This document shows, one piece after another, positions 1 through 6,028 of a stretch of 12,135 nucleotides of DNA (position 1 is the first letter of the stretch; each line of letters opens with the position of its first letter). The notes beneath the pieces are model-generated. The model was not told the origin of the DNA. It made no database searches and saw only the letters and a list, made by a program, of their open reading frames with translations. This DNA comes from JAICIG01 sp035532215 (GTDB lineage Bacteria; Planctomycetota; Planctomycetia; Pirellulales; JAICIG01), in NCBI GenBank assembly GCA_035532215.1, contig DATKRK010000216.1, positions 1 through 12,135 on the forward strand, in the 5' to 3' direction. A program made the translations under genes and the position numbers.

Positions 1-119
1 CCCACCGTTTTCTTGCCGGGCGAGGGCGCCCGGCCCACCGTTTTCTTGCCGGGCGAGGGCGCCCGGCCCACCGTTTTCTTGCCGGGCGAGGGCGCCCGGC
101 CCTCCATGAGGGCGCCCGG
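1..119 (+). repeat. 33-bp tandem repeat, three perfect copies plus a shortened one
   Basis: Three identical 33-bp units lie head to tail at 1-33, 34-66 and 67-99. A 20-bp unit at 100-119 lacks an internal 13 bases, and decayed sequence resembling a next unit start follows. Each full unit ends in CCGGGCGAGGGCGCCCGG (16-33, 49-66, 82-99), whose 7-base arms pair perfectly around an AGGG loop. No unique spacers separate the units, so this is not a CRISPR array. The array touches the window edge and may continue beyond it. It lies downstream of the stop codon of the minus-strand lipoprotein gene, so it might act as a 3'-end structure, which is inference. The same core recurs near 5300, 7440, 7470, 12095 and 12125. 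Confidence 0.95.
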
Positions 120-160
120 CCCTCCGTTCCTGCGTCTGAGACGAACGTACAAGTGGCAAA

Positions 161-2758
161 TCATTCGTCCCCGTTCGGCTTTGCCGCAGTTTCCTTCGGC
201 GCCGGATCTTCCACGGGCTTTGCCTCGTCGGGCGGCAGGTCGTCCGTCATGGACTCGTCCGAATCGAGATCGGCGCCCTCCCAGAGCGACCGGCCGGCGG
301 CCTTGAGCGCCAATCGCCGAGAGCTTTCGTCGCGCCGCAATTTCGGTTCGGGCCCGTATCCTAAGTGGGCCACGACCAGGGCCAGTTGTCGAGATTGCGA
401 CGCGGTCGGCAGCACGGTCAAGCCCTTCAGCTCTTCGTCGGTCCAAGCGATCAAGCGGAATTCGTCGTCCGGCGTCGTCTGCTGAGCCAGCATCATTAGA
501 TTCCGCAAGTGCAGGCCTTCCTGCGGCGTTTGCCGAGCGGTGACGGGCGATTGTTCGAGTTCTTGCTCCCAGAGCCGGCTTTCTTTCTTGGGCCAAGGCT
601 TGAGTTCCACCGTCTTGGCGGCGCCCGGATCGAGCGCGCCGACCCAGGCTTGCAATTCGCCGCTGGCGACTCCGGCGCCTTGCAGGGCCAGACGCGTATT
701 GTTCGACACCTTGTAACGCTGGCCGCCCAGATGCTCCCACTTCAGCCCGCCGTCGACGCCGATCATCTCTTCGCTGTGGACCATGCCAGTGGTATTCGAC
801 GAGATTTCCAGCCCTTCGAGATTGACCATGCTGATCTCGGCGTCTTCCTCGTCGCCAGTTTGTTTGCGCGCGCGGCGGAACTCGACCGTGGTGCGTCCTT
901 GCCCGAGCAGCATCTTCTGGCCGCTGGCCAGCGGCAAGGCGACGGCCGAAGGGTCGTCGAACCGCAAGTCGTAACTCGTGCCCAGCGAACTGTAGAGGGC
1001 CAAATAGCGCGTCAAATGCGCCCGGCTGTAGTCGCCTTGCACTTCTAGCACGGCGAGTTCGGTTTTCGAGCGGGCGAAGCCGATATCGAGCTGCGCCAGA
1101 TACACCACCGCAATGGCGGCCCCGATGGCGATGAATGGCGCCGCCGCCCAGGCCAGTTCGACCCGGCCGATCAGGCGGAACACCAACCAATTCAGCGGCA
1201 CCAGCACCAGCACGTAGATCGCCAGGATGACGACCACGAACTTTGCGTCGGGCACGACGATGCCGGCGGCTTCGCGCAAGGCGTTAAAGCCCAGATTCGA
1301 AGCCGCGCTGAAATCGCTCCAACCCGCCACGCCCGAGCCTTCGGGCAAGTCTTCCAGATCGGGAACGCCGCTATAGCCGTAGGGCATGCCGGCCGGCTGC
1401 TCTTCGGGCGGCTTCTCCACCAGGGGCGCACGCGCTTTGCGGCCTTCGAATTGAGCGTCGAACAGACCCGGCGGAGGCGTCGCGTCGCGCGAGAAATAAC
1501 GCACTCGCGAGACGAGTCGCGGGTCTTGGTGCGAATGGCCGTCGAGCCAGGCGGCTTCGACTTGCTCGTCCTTGCCGAAGGCGAATTTCCGCGGACCGCG
1601 GCGGAGCAAACAGCTATTGAAGAACCCGTCGAAGCTCGGCCAATTGCGCAGCTCGCGCTGGCTCAGCCGGAAGGCCGACACCACCACGCGGCCCCGACCG
1701 ACGCGCTGCTCGGCCACCAGCGGCTCGTCGCCCGAGGAAACGAGCGCCTCGGCGCCGCGCTTGAGCTTCATTTTCTCGCCCGTCCACGACCTTGCGACTC
1801 GCAACGGCAGATCGCCTTGATCGTAGAGGGCGTTCAATTCGCTCATGGTCTCGGTGGTCATGGTCCAGGCGTCGCCGCCTTCGACCGGCAGGAATTCGTC
1901 GAGAAAACTGCCCTTCAAGGTCGCCAACGTGTCGGGCCCGCTGACGATGATTTGCCCGCCCCAGTGCAGCCAGTCGACCAGCGCCAACTGCTGGTCGGGC
2001 GAGAGCTTCTTGGGATTCAAGTCGTCCCACAAGACGTAGGCCACGCCGGTCCAGCCCAGCGCGCCGGAAGGCAGCGGCGCGACCGCGCGAATGCGCGGCG
2101 CCACTACGCGATAGTGCCAGGCCTTGAGCGGATCGAACATGCTGGAAGTCGGCGCCGTGATCGAATCGAGCCGCTGCAAGAATTTGTACGAGTCGGGATT
2201 CAACGCCAGCACGACGAAATAATACTGGTGCGCCGGCATCGGCATCAGCGTTTGCGACTCGGCGAACACGGGCCGGCCGCCCGGCCCGTTGAGCAAGCGA
2301 GTTTGCACCCAGCGCGCGCGGGCTTCGGTCGGCGCGAACAGCGAAAACTCCAGAAACCGCCGCTGCCCCTTGGGCATGATCGCCGGCCGCGTGGTTCGCA
2401 GGCGGAAGGGCATTTGGTCCAAGTCGACCGGCTGCTGCTGCCGATCGGCGACGTCGCAGGACAGTTCGCCTTTGAAGTCGAAGTTGTTGGCCCGCGTCTC
2501 CAACACGGCGCTCGTCCAGTGGCCGGGCTTCATGAAGACTTCGCGCCGCTCGGTCTTTTCCAACGAGCCGGGCTGCGTCGAAAAGGCGAGATACTCGAAG
2601 TCGGGCTTGGGCTTTTCCTTCTTCGCCAGTTCTTCGCGCTTCTTGATGAGCTCTTCTTCGGTTTCCGGAGTATCCGAGCGGCAGCCGCCGCAGCCGGCGA
2701 CGAGCGGCGCCAGGCTCAAGAGCAACAAGCAATAACACGCGGTCTTGCTGCGTGGCAT
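161..2758 (-). CDS. large predicted lipoprotein with two internal membrane segments and a glutamine-amidotransferase-like region
   Basis: This is an 865-residue protein of unknown function. The first 23 residues form a lipoprotein signal: MPRSK, a hydrophobic run, then lipobox VAGC with C23 as the predicted lipidated cysteine. A charged helical linker follows (about 33-52). Residues 238-280 (AYVLWDD, then LVDWLHWGGQIIVSGP) resemble the edge of class I glutamine-amidotransferase-like domains, but no GxCxG nucleophile motif is visible, so catalysis is doubtful. Two hydrophobic helices lie at about 506-527 and 537-557, joined by PLNWLVFRLIGRVELAW, a pattern I associate with bacterial membrane proteins having large periplasmic domains. 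About 300 residues follow, ending in an acidic, proline-rich tail. The open frame reaches 2920; an in-frame ATG at 2815 has AGGA 11 bases upstream and is a real alternative, but 2758 gives the most compact signal peptide. The nested repeat at 2940-3048 separates it from mocA, so co-transcription is uncertain. Confidence 0.85.
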   Translation of the reverse strand: MPRSKTACYCLLLLSLAPLVAGCGGCRSDTPETEEELIKKREELAKKEKPKPDFEYLAFSTQPGSLEKTERREVFMKPGHWTSAVLETRANNFDFKGELSCDVADRQQQPVDLDQMPFRLRTTRPAIMPKGQRRFLEFSLFAPTEARARWVQTRLLNGPGGRPVFAESQTLMPMPAHQYYFVVLALNPDSYKFLQRLDSITAPTSSMFDPLKAWHYRVVAPRIRAVAPLPSGALGWTGVAYVLWDDLNPKKLSPDQQLALVDWLHWGGQIIVSGPDTLATLKGSFLDEFLPVEGGDAWTMTTETMSELNALYDQGDLPLRVARSWTGEKMKLKRGAEALVSSGDEPLVAEQRVGRGRVVVSAFRLSQRELRNWPSFDGFFNSCLLRRGPRKFAFGKDEQVEAAWLDGHSHQDPRLVSRVRYFSRDATPPPGLFDAQFEGRKARAPLVEKPPEEQPAGMPYGYSGVPDLEDLPEGSGVAGWSDFSAASNLGFNALREAAGIVVPDAKFVVVILAIYVLVLVPLNWLVFRLIGRVELAWAAAPFIAIGAAIAVVYLAQLDIGFARSKTELAVLEVQGDYSRAHLTRYLALYSSLGTSYDLRFDDPSAVALPLASGQKMLLGQGRTTVEFRRARKQTGDEEDAEISMVNLEGLEISSNTTGMVHSEEMIGVDGGLKWEHLGGQRYKVSNNTRLALQGAGVASGELQAWVGALDPGAAKTVELKPWPKKESRLWEQELEQSPVTARQTPQEGLHLRNLMMLAQQTTPDDEFRLIAWTDEELKGLTVLPTASQSRQLALVVAHLGYGPEPKLRRDESSRRLALKAAGRSLWEGADLDSDESMTDDLPPDEAKPVEDPAPKETAAKPNGDE

Positions 2759-2939
2759 GGGCCACGCGGCAAGTCGTTTCGCAAGCCCCGAAGCGAAGTG
2801 ATGAGGAACAGCCATCCGATGAGCAGTCCTGAAGATTTGCGGCCGGTGCGCGGTCGGTCGAACAAAGCCCCGGCGGCTCCGCCACGCGCACGGCCTGCCT
2901 GTGAGTGTAAGCGTTGGCAACGCGTCAGGAAAGCGCCTA

Positions 2940-3048
2940 GCGAGCCGGAGGCGTTAGCCTGGCGAGCCGGAGGCGTTAGCCTCCGCGTCAGACCGCAGCG
3001 CACCCGGAGGCTGACGCCTCCGGCTCGCCTTGACGCCTCCGGCTCGCC
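2940..3048. repeat. nested inverted repeat, planctomycete-type GC-rich element
   Basis: Two copies of a unit beginning CGAGCCGGAGGCGTTAGCCT lie at 2941-2960 and 2963-2982, and two inverted copies at 3008-3027 and 3031-3047. The inner arms, 2961-2985 and 3005-3029, pair over 25 bp with a single T:G wobble around a 19-base loop. The outer arms, 2940-2954 and 3033-3047, pair perfectly over 15 bp. The element fills the gap between the end of mocA and the lipoprotein gene, and the mocA stop codon begins at its right edge. From memory, similar CGAGCCGGAGGCGT repeats are widespread between genes in Pirellulales genomes. It could form a strong RNA hairpin at the mocA 3' end, but there is no U-tract. 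Confidence 0.9.
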
Positions 3049-3669
3049 TTATTCGCTCTCCGCCGCCTCGGGATTCCAACGCCGATAGTCGGCCGGCGTG
3101 TCGAGATCGACGAAACCGCCTTCGTCGTCGGCCGGCAACTCGCGGCAGCCGAACTGCTCCAACAGCCGATTCAAACCTTCGTCGGCCCCCAATTGCCGTG
3201 CCGCCGCGACGAGCGGCCAGGGAAAGAGCACCGGATGCCCGCGACGGCCGCCGCGCGAAAGCGCCAGAATTTCTTGGCGGTTTCGCAATCGATTTTCCTT
3301 CCAGGCTGCGAGCAGGCGGTCGATGCTCTCGGCCGTCAACAGCGGCATATCGGCAGGCGCCAACAGCCAGGCGTCTTGAGGCCCGGGTTGATACTTCGCC
3401 TCAATATAGGCCAGCCCGGCCAAGACCGACGCCTTCATGTCAACCGGCGGCGGATCGACGACGACGACTTCGGCCCCGGCTTCGCGACCGCGCCGAGCCA
3501 ATTCCAGATCGTCGGGATGGACCGTCAATATCGCGCGCGAAACGCGGCTTGCTCGCCAGGCGCCGATCACCGTCTCGATCACCGCTCGCCCGCCCCACGG
3601 CAGCAGCAGCTTCGCCGCGCCCATGCGAACGCTGCGGCCCGCGGCGGGAATGATCGCGAAGGCTTGCAA
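3049..3669 (-). CDS. mocA: MocA/MobA-like molybdenum cofactor nucleotidyltransferase
   Basis: This 206-residue protein belongs to the MobA-like NTP transferase family. Members attach CMP or GMP to molybdopterin in the cytoplasm, making the dinucleotide cofactor of molybdenum enzymes. The N-terminal nucleotide-binding signature is clear at 8-27 (PAAGRSVRMG, then K20 and LLPWGG). DMPLL at 107-111 carries a likely metal-binding aspartate, GHPVLFP lies at 144-150, and DLDTPADY at 188-195 is the usual C-terminal motif. The LLPWGG form and the xdhC neighbour favour the cytidylyltransferase MocA over the guanylyltransferase MobA, but the CTP/GTP choice is inferred. The start is TTG at 3669; the next in-frame ATG (residue 16) would delete the nucleotide-binding loop. 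It lies 3 bases after the xdhC stop, so the two are almost certainly co-transcribed and translationally coupled. Confidence 0.9.
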   Translation of the reverse strand: MQAFAIIPAAGRSVRMGAAKLLLPWGGRAVIETVIGAWRASRVSRAILTVHPDDLELARRGREAGAEVVVVDPPPVDMKASVLAGLAYIEAKYQPGPQDAWLLAPADMPLLTAESIDRLLAAWKENRLRNRQEILALSRGGRRGHPVLFPWPLVAAARQLGADEGLNRLLEQFGCRELPADDEGGFVDLDTPADYRRWNPEAAESE

Positions 3670-3672
3670 TCC

Positions 3673-4758
3673 TTATTCCTCGCCAACCATTCCCCACTCG
3701 CTGCGGCCCGGCACGGCTCCGTTCATGTTCCGATGGGCGACGAGCTCGGCCAGAATGCTGATGGCGATCTCGGGCACGGTCTGCGAACCGATATCGATGC
3801 CCAGCGGGGCGTAGACTTTCGCCAAGGCTTCCGCCGACACGCCCTCGGCTTCCAGGTCGTCGAAGATCAGCTTGATCTTGCGGCGGCTGCCGATCAGCCC
3901 GACGTAGCGAGCCTGGCGATTGACCAGATGGAAGAGCGCTTCCTCGTCGTGATTGTGTCCGCGGGTGACGATGATGCAATAAGTGTCCGGCGTGATCTCC
4001 AGGTTCTTGAGCGTCGGTCCGATTTCGCCGCAGATCAGGCGTTCGGCCCTCGGAAAGCGTGTCGGACTGACGAACTCTTCGCGGTCGTCGACCACCCACA
4101 CGTCGAAGCCCAAGTCGGCGGCCCAGTTGCCGACCGCCTGGCCGATATGGCCGCCGCCGACGATCAGCAAACGGCAGCGCGGCAGCACGGGCAAGTAGGC
4201 CACGCCCCGCTCGGCCCGAGCCCGCGGCCGGTCGGCCAGCGGCGGCAAATGCTCGAGCACCGCTGGCGGCGCCGTAGGGAGATCGGCCTGCAAATCGGCC
4301 GCGACCAGCCGCCCTTGCGCGTCGAACAAATAGCAGGCCGGGGCGGGCAGGCCGCTCTTCTCGGCATCGAAGACGATCGCCTCGATGCAGCCCTCGCCGC
4401 GGTCGAGCAACTCAAGATAGGTCTGGAAGTATCCGTTCGCGTCCGCTTTGACGAGCGGCTCGACGAGAATCTGCATCCGGCCGCCGCAAATCAGCCCGTC
4501 GTCCCAGCCGTAATCGCTGTCGAGCTGAAAGCTGGTGATTTCGGCCTGGCCTTCGTCGAACGCAGCCAGCGCGCGGCGTTTGACTTCCGCTTCGACGCAG
4601 CCGCCGCCGAGCGTGCCGGCTTGCGAGCCATCGGCGAAAACCAACATCGCGGCGCCCGCCTTTTGCGGCGTCGATCCGCGGGTTTCCACCAGGCGGCAAT
4701 AGACGACCGGCCGGCCGCTCTTTTGCGCATCGACTAAATCGCTGATGAGTTTATGCAT
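3673..4758 (-). CDS. xdhC: XdhC/CoxI family molybdenum hydroxylase maturation protein
   Basis: This 361-residue protein has the full two-domain XdhC architecture. The N-terminal XdhC/CoxI domain shows ETRGSTPQKAG (25-35), GTLGGGCVEAEV (48-59, with C54) and GLICGGRMQILVEP (88-101, with C91). The C-terminal Rossmann-like domain shows LLIVGGGHIGQ (197-207), VVDDR (222-226), TRGHNHD (265-271), VGLIGSRRK (286-294) and APLGIDIGSQTVPEIAISI (317-335). Family members bind molybdenum cofactor and help insert the sulfurated form into xanthine dehydrogenase-type or CO dehydrogenase-type enzymes in the cytoplasm. The ATG at 4758 gives the expected N-terminus, although no clear Shine-Dalgarno is seen. mocA follows directly, the usual pairing. 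No molybdenum hydroxylase subunit lies in the window, so the client enzyme is unknown. Confidence 0.93.
   Translation of the reverse strand: MHKLISDLVDAQKSGRPVVYCRLVETRGSTPQKAGAAMLVFADGSQAGTLGGGCVEAEVKRRALAAFDEGQAEITSFQLDSDYGWDDGLICGGRMQILVEPLVKADANGYFQTYLELLDRGEGCIEAIVFDAEKSGLPAPACYLFDAQGRLVAADLQADLPTAPPAVLEHLPPLADRPRARAERGVAYLPVLPRCRLLIVGGGHIGQAVGNWAADLGFDVWVVDDREEFVSPTRFPRAERLICGEIGPTLKNLEITPDTYCIIVTRGHNHDEEALFHLVNRQARYVGLIGSRRKIKLIFDDLEAEGVSAEALAKVYAPLGIDIGSQTVPEIAISILAELVAHRNMNGAVPGRSEWGMVGEE
3678..3681 (-). promoter_or_regulatory. ribosome binding site for mocA inside the xdhC end
   Basis: On the minus strand, GAGG lies 8 bases before the TTG start of mocA and within the last codons of xdhC. 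The spacing supports the TTG start and suggests that mocA translation depends on ribosomes finishing xdhC. Confidence 0.6.
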
Positions 4759-4787
4759 GGCGCGGCGGCTTCATGTCTTCGTTGTCT

Positions 4788-4853
4788 TCGTAGGTTATGC
4801 TTCAGCATATCCTCTTCTCGCTGTGAATGTCACGGCTGAAGCATGACCTACGA
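4788..4853. repeat. inverted repeat with 19-bp arms
   Basis: The arms 4788-4806 (TCGTAGGTTATGCTTCAGC) and 4835-4853 are reverse complements except for one position that can form a wobble pair. They enclose a 28-base loop. The element lies between the ABM-domain gene end (4893) and the xdhC start (4758), both minus strand, so a transcript leaving the ABM gene would form the hairpin. No T-run follows on the minus strand, so it is a poor intrinsic terminator. It may be a dispersed genomic repeat, since similar GTAGGTCATGCTTCAGC-like elements occur between genes in planctomycetes as far as I recall. Confidence 0.85.
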
Positions 4854-4892
4854 GGACCTGCGCTTGCGTCGGGACGCGGTTGTAAAACCGAC

Positions 4893-5201
4893 TCAAGCCG
4901 GCTGCAAGACCAGCACTTGCGTCGACTTGACCAGGTTCTTCACCTTGGCGCGGTAGGCCAGCATGTGCGGCGCGACGAGGTGCGCTTCCAAGGCGGGCAC
5001 GTCCTCCCATTTCTCGATCACGGTCACGACGTCTTCGCGCACCGGCGGTTGCACCGGCACGCTTGTCGCCAGGTCGATCGTCGGACCGTATTCGATGCAG
5101 CCTTTCTCCGCCAGCACTTCGGGCACGAGCGCCTTGAACTCCTTGAGAAACGCCTCTCGCTTGCCGGCGGCGAGCGTAATCGTGGCGACGACGTGAACCA
5201 T
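4893..5201 (-). CDS. antibiotic biosynthesis monooxygenase (ABM) domain protein, quinol monooxygenase-like
   Basis: This 102-residue protein has the length and layout of single-domain ABM proteins such as YgiN: small dimeric ferredoxin-fold enzymes that act on quinols or aromatic substrates, often without cofactors. Visible family features, numbered from the chosen start, are MVHVVATITLAAGKREAF (1-18), the GCIEYGPTID strand (34-43), IEKWEDVPALEAHL (62-75) and the closing VAPHMLAYRAKVKNLV region. The substrate cannot be predicted. The frame can be extended five residues to a TTG at 5216, but GGAG at 5211-5214 is placed for the ATG at 5201. It is divergent from the DinB-like gene across 230 bp and separated from xdhC by a stem-loop repeat, so it is probably its own transcription unit. 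Confidence 0.85.
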   Translation of the reverse strand: MVHVVATITLAAGKREAFLKEFKALVPEVLAEKGCIEYGPTIDLATSVPVQPPVREDVVTVIEKWEDVPALEAHLVAPHMLAYRAKVKNLVKSTQVLVLQPA

Positions 5202-5210
5202 GGCAGATGA

Positions 5211-5214
5211 CTCC
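5211..5214 (-). promoter_or_regulatory. ribosome binding site of the ABM-domain gene
   Basis: GGAG on the minus strand stands 9 bases before the ATG at 5201. The alternative TTG at 5216 lies upstream of it, so this site selects the shorter protein. Confidence 0.6.
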
Positions 5215-5296
5215 AATTTCTTCTTTAGGCGGGCGATTCGGGGCTCGACAGCTTAACATGCCGCGAGCGAGGCGGAAATAAGGTCCCAACTTCCTA

Positions 5297-5321
5297 GGGA
5301 GGCCGGGCGACCTCGCCTGGC
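5297..5321 (-). repeat. degenerate copy of the GGGCGAGGGCGCCC hairpin repeat
   Basis: Read on the minus strand, these 25 bases match the copy near 12084-12108 at all but four positions. The hairpin arms are kept, with one mismatch, around a changed loop. It lies between the divergent ABM and DinB-like genes. The 230-bp gap (5202-5431) shows no other strong structure; it must contain the promoters for both genes, but I could not place a convincing -35/-10 pair. Confidence 0.65.
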
Positions 5322-5431
5322 GAACGGGTTCCAAGCTTTGAAATCTCCGCCCGCCAACCAATTGCCGGCCGCTGCGTGATGCTCTAAAACCAAGCTTTCC
5401 ATGCCCACGACCGCCAACCGAGAAGGCCACC

Positions 5432-5929
5432 ATGAGCACCGTCCAAACTATCGCCAAGAGTTACGCATTCTACCGCGATCGCACGATCGGTTTGCTCGAC
5501 AAGATCGCCGAGCAAACAGACCCGCAGGGCGTGTTGACCTGGAGGCCGGGGCCCGGACGAGCGCACATCGGCTGGCAATTGATGCACATCGGCGTCACTG
5601 AGGAAATCTTCGCCACCGAGCGACTGATGCCTGAAAAGCCCGCGGCGTTCGCCGACCTTTGGCCTCGCTTCCGCGGCGGCAGCACGCCCGACGACAAAGT
5701 GCCCGACGCGGCGACGATCCGCCGGGTCTTGTCCGAGTCGCGCGAGCATCTGCTCGAAACGCTGTCGCACTATGGCGACGAGCGCTTGGCCGAGATACCT
5801 CCGGCCTTGGCGGCCCGCAAACTCACCGTGCTCGATGTGCTGTACATCCTCGGCTGGCACGAGGGCCATCATCAAGGCCAGGCCCACATCACGCTGAACT
5901 TGTACTTGAACCGGCAAGCGGGCGGCTGA
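5432..5929 (+). CDS. DinB-like four-helix-bundle metal-binding protein
   Basis: This 165-residue protein has the size and motifs of the DinB/YfiT superfamily: soluble cytoplasmic helical bundles that bind a divalent metal through three histidines. Some members are thiol-dependent S-transferases; others are stress-induced proteins of unknown role. Candidate ligands are H52 in QLMHIGVTEE and H143 and H147 in the family-typical GWHEGHHQGQ (141-150). The N-terminal AFYRDRTIGLLDKI matches the first helix. The reaction cannot be predicted. The ATG at 5432 has GAAGG at 5422-5426, five bases upstream. The gene is divergent from the ABM gene; the propeller gene starts 99 bases downstream on the same strand and need not share its transcript. 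The name DinB here does not imply the DNA polymerase IV gene dinB. Confidence 0.88.
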   Translation: MSTVQTIAKSYAFYRDRTIGLLDKIAEQTDPQGVLTWRPGPGRAHIGWQLMHIGVTEEIFATERLMPEKPAAFADLWPRFRGGSTPDDKVPDAATIRRVLSESREHLLETLSHYGDERLAEIPPALAARKLTVLDVLYILGWHEGHHQGQAHITLNLYLNRQAGG

Positions 5930-5969
5930 CGCTCTCATCGCCCAATAGCGGGGAGTCGAGGCTGCGGAC

Positions 5970-5975
5970 TATACT
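5970..5975 (+). promoter_or_regulatory. possible -10 element for the propeller gene
   Basis: TATACT matches the bacterial -10 consensus at five of six positions and lies about 54 bases before the ATG at 6029, within the 99-bp gap after the DinB-like gene. No recognisable -35 box stands 16-18 bases upstream, so this is only a candidate. Confidence 0.25.
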
Positions 5976-6028
5976 GGAATTGGAACGAGGACGGCGGCGG
6001 TTCTTATCGTTGGCATTCGGAGTCGGCA

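Noticed and set aside
1..119. CRISPR array
   Set aside because: The units are contiguous identical repeats with no unique spacers, and no cas genes are present.
2759..2920. N-terminal extension of the lipoprotein frame to 2920
   Set aside because: It adds 54 arginine-rich residues ahead of a clean lipoprotein signal peptide. Only the ATG at 2815 remains a credible alternative.
1451..3088. Long plus-strand open frame of 545 codons
   Set aside because: It is antisense to the lipoprotein gene, has biased composition with no recognisable motif, and is explained by the high GC content. The minus frame has a lipobox and membrane helices.
3193..4737. Long plus-strand open frame of 514 codons
   Set aside because: It is antisense to xdhC and mocA, both of which show complete family motifs, and it has no recognisable domain.
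4788..4853. Intrinsic terminator
   Set aside because: The stem is long but is not followed by a T-run on either strand, so it is reported as a repeat only.
5401..5431. Upstream ATG at 5401 as start of a small gene or of the DinB-like protein
   Set aside because: It is in a different frame from the DinB-like gene, runs only 66 codons over it, and lacks a ribosome site. The ATG at 5432 has GAAGG.
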